DNA from: Actinacidiphila paucisporea
GTDB lineage: Bacteria; Actinomycetota; Actinomycetes; Streptomycetales; Streptomycetaceae
Assembly (NCBI RefSeq): GCF_900142575.1
Contig: NZ_FRBI01000001.1
Coordinates: 187,014-251,013 of the forward strand
Direction: 5' to 3'
DNA length: 64,000 nucleotides
Below, one piece after another: positions 17,202-24,620 of this stretch; positions within the stretch are counted from its first letter, which is position 1, and each line of letters begins with the position of its first letter. The notes under the pieces are model-generated. The model was not told the DNA's origin and ran no database searches. It saw nothing but the letters and a program-made list of their open reading frames with translations. The position numbers and the translations under genes were made by a program.

Positions 17202-17890
17202 CGGACACGGAATCGGCCCCGCAGGGGGAGCGGCACGTCAGGGTGGTCCTGGTGGACGACCACCGGATGTTCCGCACCGGCGTGCAGGCCGAGATCGGCG
17301 CCACCGCGGAGACCGGCGTCGAGGTCGTCGGCGAGGCCGCCGACGTCGACCAGGCGGTGACCGTCGTGACCGCCACCCGCCCGGAGGTCGTCCTGCTCGA
17401 CGTCCACCTGCCCGGCGGCGGCGGCGTCGAGGTGCTGCGCCGCTGCGCCGCCCTGGCCGCCGACCCCGACCACCCGGTGCGCTTCCTCGCGCTGTCCGTC
17501 TCCGACGCGGCCGAGGACGTCATCGGCGTCATCCGCGGCGGCGCCCGCGGCTACGTCACCAAGACCATCACCGGCCCCGACCTGATCAACTCCATCTTCC
17601 GCGTCCGCGACGGCGACGCCGTCTTCTCCCCCCGCCTGGCCGGCTTCGTCCTCGACGCCTTCGCCTCCACCGACGCCCCGCCGGTCGACGAGGACCTCGA
17701 CCGCCTCACGCAGCGCGAACGCCAGGTCCTGCGCCTGATCGCCCGCGGATACGCATACAAGGAGATCGCCAAGCAGCTCTTCATCTCGGTGAAGACCGTC
17801 GAGTCGCATGTCTCCGCGGTGCTGCGCAAGCTCCAGCTCTCCAACCGCCACGAGCTGACCCGCTGGGCGACGGCCCGCCGGCTGGTCTGA
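17198..17890 (+). CDS. LuxR/NarL-family response regulator
   Basis: 230 residues. The receiver domain has VDDH near residue 20, the phosphoacceptor D68 (VVLLDVHLPGG) and the conserved Ser/Lys region (LSVSD, TKTITG). A LuxR helix-turn-helix lies at about 165-225 (LTQRERQVLRLIARGY, ISVKTVESHVSAVL). It is translationally coupled to the PspC-histidine kinase and is the likely transcriptional output of that sensor. The 11-bp direct repeats upstream of the kinase, and of the divergent PspC operon, are its best candidate targets. Confidence 0.95.
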   Translation: MTDTESAPQGERHVRVVLVDDHRMFRTGVQAEIGATAETGVEVVGEAADVDQAVTVVTATRPEVVLLDVHLPGGGGVEVLRRCAALAADPDHPVRFLALSVSDAAEDVIGVIRGGARGYVTKTITGPDLINSIFRVRDGDAVFSPRLAGFVLDAFASTDAPPVDEDLDRLTQRERQVLRLIARGYAYKEIAKQLFISVKTVESHVSAVLRKLQLSNRHELTRWATARRLV

Positions 17891-17960
17891 CGGGCGCCAC
17901 GGCGTCCCGTCCGACCCGGGGGGCCGCGCCGGTCGGGGGCGTCCGACCACCGCGCCCGGC

Positions 17961-19127
17961 TCAGCCGGGTCGCACCGCCCCGGCGAAGGGCATCTCGCTG
18001 ATCGGGGCGACACGGACCGACGCGCCGGGGTGCGGTGCGTGGATCATGTTGCCGCCGCCGATGTAGATGCCGACGTGGCTCATGCCCGAGTAGAAGAACA
18101 CCAGGTCGCCCGGCTGGAGTTGGGACCGGGAGACGCGGGGGCCCGCGGTGATCTGCGTGTAGGTGGTGCGGGGGAGCGACACCCCGGCGGCACGCCAGGC
18201 CGCCTGGGCCAGGCCCGAGCAGTCGTACGCGTGCGGTCCGGTGGCGCCCCACACGTAGGGCAGGCCCAGCGCGCCGTAGGCGAAGGCCACCGCGCGGGCC
18301 GCGCGCGGGGAGGGCGCGGCGATGGAGGCGAGCGGGACGCGTACGGTGTTCCGGTTCGCGGCCGCGGTGCCCGGCGCGTGCCTACCGGCCGCCCGGCCCG
18401 GCCCGTCGTCGGCCGCGACGGCCGCCCGCTGGGCCGCGGTCAGCTGCGCCAGCAGCGCCTGGGCGGCGGCGAGTTCGGAATTCACGGTGCGCTTGTGGTC
18501 CGCGACCCTGGCCTGCGCGTCCCGCAGCGCGGCCAGCTTGCCCTGGGCCCGGGCGCGGGTTGCGGCGATGTCCCGCTGCTGGAAAGCCAGTCGGGCCAGC
18601 ACGGTGCTCTGCTGGGTGCCGGCCTGGTCGAGATACGACGCCCGTGCCAGATACGTGTCAGGGGTCGAGCTGAGCGCGAGCTGCAGCAGCGGGTCGATAC
18701 CGCCCGAGCGGTACTGGGCGGCGGCGATACTGCCGAGCGCGTCCCTGGTGCTGTTCCACGTCGCGGTCTTGCGGGCCAGTTCGTCCTGGAGGGCGGAGAC
18801 CGCGGAATTCGCCGTGGCGGCCTGCTCCTTGGCGCCGTCGTAGTCCTCCGTGGCCTGCTCCGCCTGCTGGTAGAGCGCGGCCACCTTCGTCCTGACCTGG
18901 TCCGGGGTGAGCTTCGGCGCCGCGTGCCCGGTCTCACCGAGCAGCGAGACGGAGGCGGCGGACGCGAGCGCGAGGGTGACGCCGATCCGGGCGGTGGTGC
19001 GGGTGGTGGTGCGGGTGGTGGTGCTGCGGGTGCTGTCGCGGGTGGGGCCGAGGGGCCCCGGGGTGCCGCTGCCGGTTAAGGCGGGGCGCTTCCCGCGGTG
19101 CGAGCGGGTGGGACTGTGTGAGGCCAT
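17961..19127 (-). CDS. Secreted NlpC/P60 peptidoglycan hydrolase with a TTA codon (paralogue 1)
   Basis: 388 residues. A basic N-terminus and a signal-type helix end near ETGHAAP (about 55-70). A coiled-coil region (70-230) follows, then a C-terminal NlpC/P60 domain with catalytic C303 (YDCSGL), a histidine in MSHVGIYIG and HAPH. Such enzymes cut gamma-D-Glu-meso-DAP bonds in peptidoglycan during growth, branching or sporulation. Start: ATG at 19127 with GGAAGGAG 15 bases upstream. Codon 17 (19077-19079) is TTA, so translation should need the bldA tRNA. A 17-bp hairpin lies in the leader. The N-terminus is unusually Thr/Arg-repetitive (TTTRTTTRTT). Confidence 0.92.
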   Translation of the reverse strand: MASHSPTRSHRGKRPALTGSGTPGPLGPTRDSTRSTTTRTTTRTTARIGVTLALASAASVSLLGETGHAAPKLTPDQVRTKVAALYQQAEQATEDYDGAKEQAATANSAVSALQDELARKTATWNSTRDALGSIAAAQYRSGGIDPLLQLALSSTPDTYLARASYLDQAGTQQSTVLARLAFQQRDIAATRARAQGKLAALRDAQARVADHKRTVNSELAAAQALLAQLTAAQRAAVAADDGPGRAAGRHAPGTAAANRNTVRVPLASIAAPSPRAARAVAFAYGALGLPYVWGATGPHAYDCSGLAQAAWRAAGVSLPRTTYTQITAGPRVSRSQLQPGDLVFFYSGMSHVGIYIGGGNMIHAPHPGASVRVAPISEMPFAGAVRPG

Positions 19128-19155
19128 CGCGGGCCGTCACTCCTTCCGAGGGGAC

Positions 19156-19198
19156 GGCCCGGCGGTGCCTGCACGGGGGAGCAGGACACCGCCGGGCC
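19156..19198 (-). promoter_or_regulatory. Strong hairpin in the leader of NlpC/P60 paralogue 1
   Basis: A near-perfect stem: GGCCCGGCGGTG pairs with CACCGCCGGGCC (19187-19198 with 19156-19167) and, past one unpaired base, CCTGC pairs with GCAGG. The loop is 8 bases. It lies just before the GGAAGGAG ribosome-binding site, where it could act as an attenuator or a riboswitch expression platform. I could not find the c-di-AMP riboswitch core here. Confidence 0.55.
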
Positions 19199-19367
19199 TT
19201 CGGCGGGGGTGACCGGTGCCGCCCGAAACCGGACGGCAGTGGGGTGTCGGCCACCTGAGGAGCGACGCTAAACCTGCCCGGGGGCGCACCGGGCCACGGT
19301 GACCGGGACTGCCCTGTATCGGTCGTCCCCTGCACGGAAACGACCGCCGTTCGACGGGTGAGCGCAA

Positions 19368-19404
19368 GGGAAACGGACCCAGCCTGACCGAAGGTCCGTT
19401 TCCC
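19368..19404. terminator. Hairpin terminator after NlpC/P60 paralogue 2
   Basis: GGGAAACGGACC (19368-19379) pairs perfectly with GGTCCGTTTCCC (19393-19404) across a 13-base loop. It stands about 50 bases beyond the stop of the minus-strand gene ending at 19456. It has no U-run, as is usual in this genus. It also means paralogues 1 and 2 are probably transcribed separately. Confidence 0.7.
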
Positions 19405-19455
19405 GCCGCGCGCGCCCGCGGATGTGCCTTGCGCGCCGGCGGCCGCCCGCGGCCG

Positions 19456-20505
19456 TCAGGCCACGCGGCGGGCGGTGGCGAAGGGCATCCAGCTCATCGG
19501 GGCGACCTCGACGACCGCGCCGGTGTGCGGGGCGTGCACGATCTGGCCGTTGCCCAGGTAGATGCCCACGTGGGACTCGCCGGAGTAGAAGAAGATCAGG
19601 TCGCCGGGCCGCAGGTCGGCCTTCGAGACGGGGACGCCGTCCTTGACCTGGTCGTAGGTGGTCCGGCCGAGGGAGATGCCCGCCGCCCGGTAGGCCGCCT
19701 GGGTCAGGCCCGAGCAGTCGAACGAGCCGGGGCCGGTGGCGCCGAAGACGTACGGCTTGCCGCGCTGGGCCAGCGCGAAGGCGATGGCCTCGGCGGCGCG
19801 GCCGCTCGCGGGGCCGTTGTAGGTGTAGGAGGAGGGACTCGACGAGGAGGTCGACGACGAGCCCTTGTGTATGCTCGCGATCTTCGCGCGCTGCGCCGCC
19901 GTGAGGCTGTTGAGCAGCTTCTGCGCGGCCGCCAGCTTGGTCTGCACCGTCTTCTTCTGGGTGGCCAGCTGCTTCTGCGAGTTGGTGAGCTGGGTCAGGC
20001 TCGCGGTGGCCTGCGCCCGCTGGATCGACGCCTGCTCCTGCTGGATCCGGAAGTTCTTCAGTGCGTCGGTCTGGGTCGCGGAGAGCTGGCTGACCATGTG
20101 CGACTCGTTGAGGAACTGCTCGGGGTCGGCGGCGAGCAGCAGCTGCACGGTCTGGTCGATGCCCCCGTTGCGGTACTGCTCGCTCGCGAACTGGCCGAGC
20201 ACCCGGCGGGACGCGTTCATCTGCTCGGTCTTCTGGGCGACCTGGGCGAGCAGCTGGTCGGTCTTGGCCCGCTGCGTGTCGGTCTGCTCCTTGGCCTGGT
20301 CGTAGTCCTGCGTGGCGACCTCGGCCTGCTGGTTCAGGGTGTCGATCTGCGCCTTGACCTCGGAGATGGAGGGCTTGGCGGGCGCCGCGGTCGCGCTCTC
20401 GCTGAGCAGGGTGACCGAGGCGATCGCCGCGGCGGTGACGCCGACCGCCGCGCGGGGGGCGGTCGAGGCGAGTATCCGCGGACGCGGCTTGCGGTGCGAC
20501 GCCAC
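19456..20505 (-). CDS. Secreted NlpC/P60 peptidoglycan hydrolase under c-di-AMP riboswitch control (paralogue 2)
   Basis: 349 residues. The signal peptide ends about SATAAPAKP (residue 40). A Gln-rich coiled coil spans 45-205, a short Ser/Thr linker follows, and the NlpC/P60 domain has C264 (FDCSGL) and HVGIYLG/HAPH. The GTG at 20505 follows GGAAGGAG. Its 5' leader carries a ydaO-type riboswitch, a class that in Streptomyces shuts down wall hydrolases when c-di-AMP is high and so couples peptidoglycan remodelling to turgor and germination. It is one of three tandem paralogues that differ mainly in their regulatory leaders. Confidence 0.94.
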   Translation of the reverse strand: MASHRKPRPRILASTAPRAAVGVTAAAIASVTLLSESATAAPAKPSISEVKAQIDTLNQQAEVATQDYDQAKEQTDTQRAKTDQLLAQVAQKTEQMNASRRVLGQFASEQYRNGGIDQTVQLLLAADPEQFLNESHMVSQLSATQTDALKNFRIQQEQASIQRAQATASLTQLTNSQKQLATQKKTVQTKLAAAQKLLNSLTAAQRAKIASIHKGSSSTSSSSPSSYTYNGPASGRAAEAIAFALAQRGKPYVFGATGPGSFDCSGLTQAAYRAAGISLGRTTYDQVKDGVPVSKADLRPGDLIFFYSGESHVGIYLGNGQIVHAPHTGAVVEVAPMSWMPFATARRVA

Positions 20506-20526
20506 GAAGGCGACTCCTTCCGTGAA

Positions 20527-20670
20527 CCGCCGACCGGGTTAGCTGTCGGGTTCGGGCTGGAAAGGTAGCCCTACGGGTCGGACACCAGCTGGCGTCTGTC
20601 CCGATTCACCCCAATTCTGCGTGGTGGGTCCCCGGTTCCGGCCTGGGCCGGATTGAGCGGAGGCGGCGCG
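20527..20670 (-). promoter_or_regulatory. c-di-AMP riboswitch (ydaO/yuaA class)
   Basis: Read on the minus strand, the conserved elements come in order: an AATCCGG...CCGG hairpin, GGGGACCC (20626-20633 region), TTGGGGTGAATC (rc of 20603-20614), a variable stem, GGGCTA, then CCCGAACCCGACAGCTAACC ending near 20533. The closing stem is CCGCC (rc of 20662-20666) with GGCGG (rc of 20527-20531). These match the ydaO consensus blocks GGGGACCC, GGGGTGAATC and CCGAANCCGNCAGCTAACC. It lies about 20 bases upstream of the GTG of NlpC/P60 paralogue 2. Confidence 0.9.
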
Positions 20671-20722
20671 GTGCCGGCACTTTCACCGGCGGTGAACGCG
20701 TCACCTAGCGGGTTACCGTACT

Positions 20723-20740
20723 CAACTTCGCCGGAAGTTG
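20723..20740. promoter_or_regulatory. Palindrome CAACTTC-N4-GAAGTTG upstream of the riboswitch
   Basis: A perfect 7+7 inverted repeat with a GCCG centre, about 55 bases upstream of the riboswitch and about 60 bases past the stop of paralogue 3. On the minus strand it is followed by TACGGT, a possible -10. It may be an operator for the riboswitch transcript; the binding protein is unknown. Confidence 0.4.
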
Positions 20741-20800
20741 GGAAGTTTGGGATCGCAACGTGACCGAAATCGCTTCGTGATCTCACCTTTGGTGATTCGA

Positions 20801-21940
20801 CTAGTAAGGACGAACCGCGCCATAGATCGGCATTTCGGTGATCGGGGCGACCTTGACGACCGTTCCCGTGTGCGGAGCGTGGATCATGTTGCCGCCGCCG
20901 ATATAGATGCCGACGTGGCTGTGGTCGCTGTAGAAGAAGATCAGGTCGCCCGGTTCCAGGTTCGACGTGGACACCCGGGTGCCGACGCCGACCTGCTCAC
21001 CGGTGGTCCGCGGCAGGTCGATGCCGGCCGCCTTGTAGGCGCCCTGCGTCAGGCCCGAGCAGTCCCAGGAGCTGGGGCCCGTCGCGCCCCACACGTACGG
21101 CTCGCCCAGCTGGGCGCGCGCGAAGGCGATGGCCTTGGCGCTCACCGACGCGTTCGCCGGGGTGGCGGCCGGGGTGGTGGTCGTCCCGCCGGCCGGCTTC
21201 TTGGCGGCCGCCAGCTTCGCCGCGGCCGCGGCCCTGGCCTTCTCCGCCTTCGCCAGCGCGGCGGCCTTCTGCCTGGCCTCCGCCTCCCGCTTGGCCTGGA
21301 GCGCCGCCAGCCGCGCCTTCTCCTGCGCGGTGAGGCTGTTGAGCAGCTTCTGCGAGGCGCCCAGTTTGGACTGCACATCGGCCTTGGCGCTGCGCAGCTG
21401 CGCCTGCTGGGTGGTCAGCGTCGCCAGGCTCTTGGCCGCCTCGATGCGCTGCTGGGTGGCCGCGGCCTGCTGCACGCGGTAGGACTCGACGGCCGTCTTC
21501 TGCCGCTGCCCCAGCAGGTTCTCCAGATGCGCCTGGTCCAGCAGGTCCTGCGGGTCGGTCGCCAGCAGGTAGCGCCCGGCCGAGTCGTCGCCGCCACTGC
21601 GGTACTGCGCCGCCGCGTACTGCCCCAGCAGCCGGCGCGAGTCGTTCAGCGCCTGCGTCTTCTGCGCCGCCTGCGTCAGCAGCTTGTTGACGGTGGCGTT
21701 CTGCCGGCTGACCTTCTCCTTGGCGCCGTTGTAGGCCTCGGTGGCGACCTCCGCCTGGTGCTGGAGCGCGTCGACCTTCGCCTGCACCGCGGCGATCGAC
21801 TGCTGCGGGGCGGGGGCGGCCGGCGCGGCGCCCGCGGTCTCGGAGAAGAGGGTCACGGTGGCCAGGGCGGCCGTCGTCAGCCCCACGGCGGTGCGCGGGG
21901 CGGTCAGTATCGCGGTACGGGACTTACGGTGTGTCGCCAT
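20801..21940 (-). CDS. Secreted NlpC/P60 peptidoglycan hydrolase (paralogue 3)
   Basis: 379 residues. The signal peptide ends near TAGAAPAAP (about residue 40). A long Ala/Lys/Gln-rich coiled coil spans 45-245 with an AEARQKAAALAKAEKARAAA region. The C-terminal NlpC/P60 domain has C294 (WDCSGL) and HVGIYIG/HAPH. The frame opens at 22045, but the ATG at 21940 is preceded by GAAAGGAG at good distance and starts MATHRKSRT, like its paralogues. No riboswitch or TTA codon was found. It is divergent from the pcrA helicase gene. Confidence 0.93.
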   Translation of the reverse strand: MATHRKSRTAILTAPRTAVGLTTAALATVTLFSETAGAAPAAPAPQQSIAAVQAKVDALQHQAEVATEAYNGAKEKVSRQNATVNKLLTQAAQKTQALNDSRRLLGQYAAAQYRSGGDDSAGRYLLATDPQDLLDQAHLENLLGQRQKTAVESYRVQQAAATQQRIEAAKSLATLTTQQAQLRSAKADVQSKLGASQKLLNSLTAQEKARLAALQAKREAEARQKAAALAKAEKARAAAAAKLAAAKKPAGGTTTTPAATPANASVSAKAIAFARAQLGEPYVWGATGPSSWDCSGLTQGAYKAAGIDLPRTTGEQVGVGTRVSTSNLEPGDLIFFYSDHSHVGIYIGGGNMIHAPHTGTVVKVAPITEMPIYGAVRPY

Positions 21941-22110
21941 GCCCGGCGGACTCCTTTCGGCGCTGCCTGGTGCGGCACGGTAGCCGGGCGCCGCCACCGC
22001 TGGGAAGAGCGGTGTCCGATAGGCCCGATACCTTTTCGTAATCAAGGAGGGATGTCACGCTGGGTAAGGGAGGGCTACGAGTGGGGTGTGCAGGGGGAAG
22101 CGGGCGCCCG

Positions 22111-22133
22111 GTGTCGGTGGGGGCGCCTAGACT
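22111..22133 (+). promoter_or_regulatory. Candidate DNA-damage (RecA-NDp/PafBC-type) promoter of pcrA
   Basis: GTGTCGGTGGG (22111-22121), six bases, then TAGACT (22128-22133). It matches the actinobacterial RecA-NDp pattern TTGTCAGTGGC-N6-TAnnnT at 8 of 11 positions in the upstream part, with exact spacing and a TAnnnT -10. The predicted start falls within a few bases of the ATG at 22143. Confidence 0.6.
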
Positions 22134-22142
22134 CAGGAGGCG

Positions 22143-24563
22143 ATGAGCAGCCTCTTTGACGACGACTTCCTGCCCGGTCTGCATGTGGCGCCGGAACCCG
22201 CCGACCCCGACGCGCCTCCGCCCCCGGAGGACCGGGGTTTCGGTGGCGACGGCGGCGGCGGGCGCGACGCGTATTACCGCGACGGCGCCCCGCGCCCGGC
22301 CACCGACCCCGCGCAGCTGCTCGAAGGGCTCAACGACCAGCAGCGCGCCGCCGTCGAGCACGCCGGCGGGCCGCTGCTCATCGTCGCGGGCGCGGGCTCG
22401 GGCAAGACCAGGGTGCTGACCCATCGCATCGCGCACCTGCTCTCGGCCCGCCACGTCCACCCCGGCTCGATCCTCGCGATCACCTTCACCAACAAGGCCG
22501 CGGGCGAGATGAAGGAGCGGGTCGAGCAGCTCGTCGGCCCGCGCGCGAAGGTGATGTGGGTCTCCACCTTCCACAGCGCCTGCGTCCGCATCCTGCGCCG
22601 CGAGTCGAAGGTGCTCGGCTTCACCTCGTCGTTCTCGATCTACGACGCCGCCGACTCCAGGCGCCTGATGGCCCTGGTCTGCCGGGACCTCGACCTGGAC
22701 CCCAAGCAGTATCCGCCGAAGTCCTTCAGCGCGAAGGTCTCCAACCTCAAGAACGAGCTCATCGACGAGGAGACCTTCGCCGCCCAGGCGGAGAACGCCG
22801 TCGAGAAGAAGCTCGCCGAGGCCTACGCGCTGTATCAGGCCCGGCTGCGCGAGGCCAACGCGCTGGACTTCGACGACATCATCATGACCACCGTCAACCT
22901 GCTGCAGGCCTTCCCGGACGTCGCCGAGCACTACCGGCGGCGCTTCCGGCACGTCCTCGTGGACGAGTACCAGGACACCAACCACGCCCAGTACACCCTG
23001 GTGCGCGAGCTGGTGGGCACCGGCGAGGAGACGGCGGAGCTGTGCGTCGTCGGTGACGCCGACCAGTCGATCTACGCCTTCCGCGGTGCCACCATCCGCA
23101 ACATCCTCCAGTTCGAGGAGGACTACCCGGACGCCCGCACGATCCTGCTCGAACAGAACTACCGCTCCACGCAGACGATCCTGTCCGCCGCGAACTCCGT
23201 CATCGAGCGCAATGCCGGGCGGCGGGCGAAGAACCTGTGGACCCAGTCCGGCGACGGCCCGGTCATCACCGGCTACGCCGCCGACCAGGAGCACGACGAG
23301 GCGCAGTTCGTCGCCGACGAGATAGACCGCCTCACGGACGCGGGCGACGCCCGGCCCGGTGACGTCGCCGTCTTCTACCGCACGAACGCGCAGTCCCGGG
23401 TCTTCGAAGAGGTCTTCATCCGGGTCGGCCTGCCCTACAAGGTCGTCGGCGGCGTCCGCTTCTACGAGCGGCGCGAGGTCCGCGACGTGCTCGCGTACCT
23501 GCGGGTGCTGGCCAACCCCGAGGACGGCGTGCCGCTGCGCCGCATCCTCAACGTGCCCAAGCGCGGCATCGGCGACCGGGCCGAGGCGATGATCGACGCC
23601 CTCGCGCTGCGTGAGAAGGTGTCATTCGCCGCCGCCCTGCGCCGGGTTGACGAGGCGTACGGCATGGCGGCCCGCTCGGCGAACGCGGTCCGGCGGTTCA
23701 ACACCCTGATGGACGAGCTGCGCACCATCGTCGAATCGGGCGCGGGGCCCGCCGTCGTCCTGGAAGCGGTGCTGGAACGCACCGGCTACCTCGCCGAGTT
23801 GCAGGCCTCCACCGACCCGCAGGACGAGACCCGGGTGGAGAACCTCCAGGAACTGGCGGCCGTGGCGCTGGAGTTCGAGCAGGAGCGGGGCGAGGACGAG
23901 CCCGGCACCCTGTCCGACTTCCTGGAGCGCGTCGCCCTGGTCGCCGACTCCGACCAGATCCCCGACGACGACGCGGAGGCGGGCGGCGTCATCACCCTGA
24001 TGACCCTGCACACCGCCAAGGGCCTGGAATTCCCGGTCGTCTTCCTCACCGGCATGGAGGACGGCGTCTTCCCGCACATGCGGGCGCTGGGACAGGTCAA
24101 GGAGCTGGAGGAGGAGCGGCGGCTGGCGTACGTCGGCATCACGCGCGCCCGCGAACGGCTCTACCTGACCCGCTCGATGATGCGCAGCGCCTGGGGCCAG
24201 CCGTCGTACAACCCGCCGTCGCGCTTCCTCGAGGAGATCCCGGAGAGCCTCATCGAGTGGAAGCGGACCGGGTCCGCCGCCGGCGCTCCGGTGTCGAAGG
24301 CGGCCGCCTCGGTGTCCAGCACGATCGGTGCGGACGGCGGGCGGCGCGGCGGGGCCTCGGGCGGGTTCGCGACCCGGCGCTCGGTCGGCGACCGGCCGGT
24401 CATCTCGCTGAAGGTGGGCGACCGGGTCACGCACGACCAGTTCGGCCTGGGCACGGTCGTCTCGGTCACCGGGCAGCCGGGCGACGAGAAGGCGACGATC
24501 GACTTCGGCGACGAGCGCCCCAAGCAGCTGCTGCTGCGGTATGCGCCGGTGGAGAAGCTGTAG
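22143..24563 (+). CDS. pcrA: ATP-dependent DNA helicase PcrA/UvrD
   Basis: 806-residue SF1A helicase. The Walker A is GAGSGKT at about 83-89. Further motifs are TFTNKAAGEM (Ia), DEYQDTN (II), GDADQSIYAFRGA (III), EQNYRS (IV), TLHTAKGLEFPVVF (V) and YVGITRARERLYL (VI). The C-terminus ends with a KOW-like region (KVGDRVTHDQFGLGTVVSV) typical of PcrA, which contacts RNA polymerase. It unwinds DNA in nucleotide excision repair and removes RecA or stalled polymerase. AGGAGG lies only two bases before the ATG. With the promoter above, the transcript may be leaderless or nearly so. Confidence 0.97.
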   Translation: MSSLFDDDFLPGLHVAPEPADPDAPPPPEDRGFGGDGGGGRDAYYRDGAPRPATDPAQLLEGLNDQQRAAVEHAGGPLLIVAGAGSGKTRVLTHRIAHLLSARHVHPGSILAITFTNKAAGEMKERVEQLVGPRAKVMWVSTFHSACVRILRRESKVLGFTSSFSIYDAADSRRLMALVCRDLDLDPKQYPPKSFSAKVSNLKNELIDEETFAAQAENAVEKKLAEAYALYQARLREANALDFDDIIMTTVNLLQAFPDVAEHYRRRFRHVLVDEYQDTNHAQYTLVRELVGTGEETAELCVVGDADQSIYAFRGATIRNILQFEEDYPDARTILLEQNYRSTQTILSAANSVIERNAGRRAKNLWTQSGDGPVITGYAADQEHDEAQFVADEIDRLTDAGDARPGDVAVFYRTNAQSRVFEEVFIRVGLPYKVVGGVRFYERREVRDVLAYLRVLANPEDGVPLRRILNVPKRGIGDRAEAMIDALALREKVSFAAALRRVDEAYGMAARSANAVRRFNTLMDELRTIVESGAGPAVVLEAVLERTGYLAELQASTDPQDETRVENLQELAAVALEFEQERGEDEPGTLSDFLERVALVADSDQIPDDDAEAGGVITLMTLHTAKGLEFPVVFLTGMEDGVFPHMRALGQVKELEEERRLAYVGITRARERLYLTRSMMRSAWGQPSYNPPSRFLEEIPESLIEWKRTGSAAGAPVSKAAASVSSTIGADGGRRGGASGGFATRRSVGDRPVISLKVGDRVTHDQFGLGTVVSVTGQPGDEKATIDFGDERPKQLLLRYAPVEKL

Positions 24564-24620
24564 GGCGTCTGCTCACCCGGGCGCCCGCCTACCCCCGCGT
24601 TCGGCCTGCCGGCCGCCTGC

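Noticed and set aside
19200..19360. Second c-di-AMP riboswitch upstream of NlpC/P60 paralogue 1
   Set aside because: GGGGACGACC is present, but the diagnostic GGGGTGAATC and CAGCTAACC blocks are missing.
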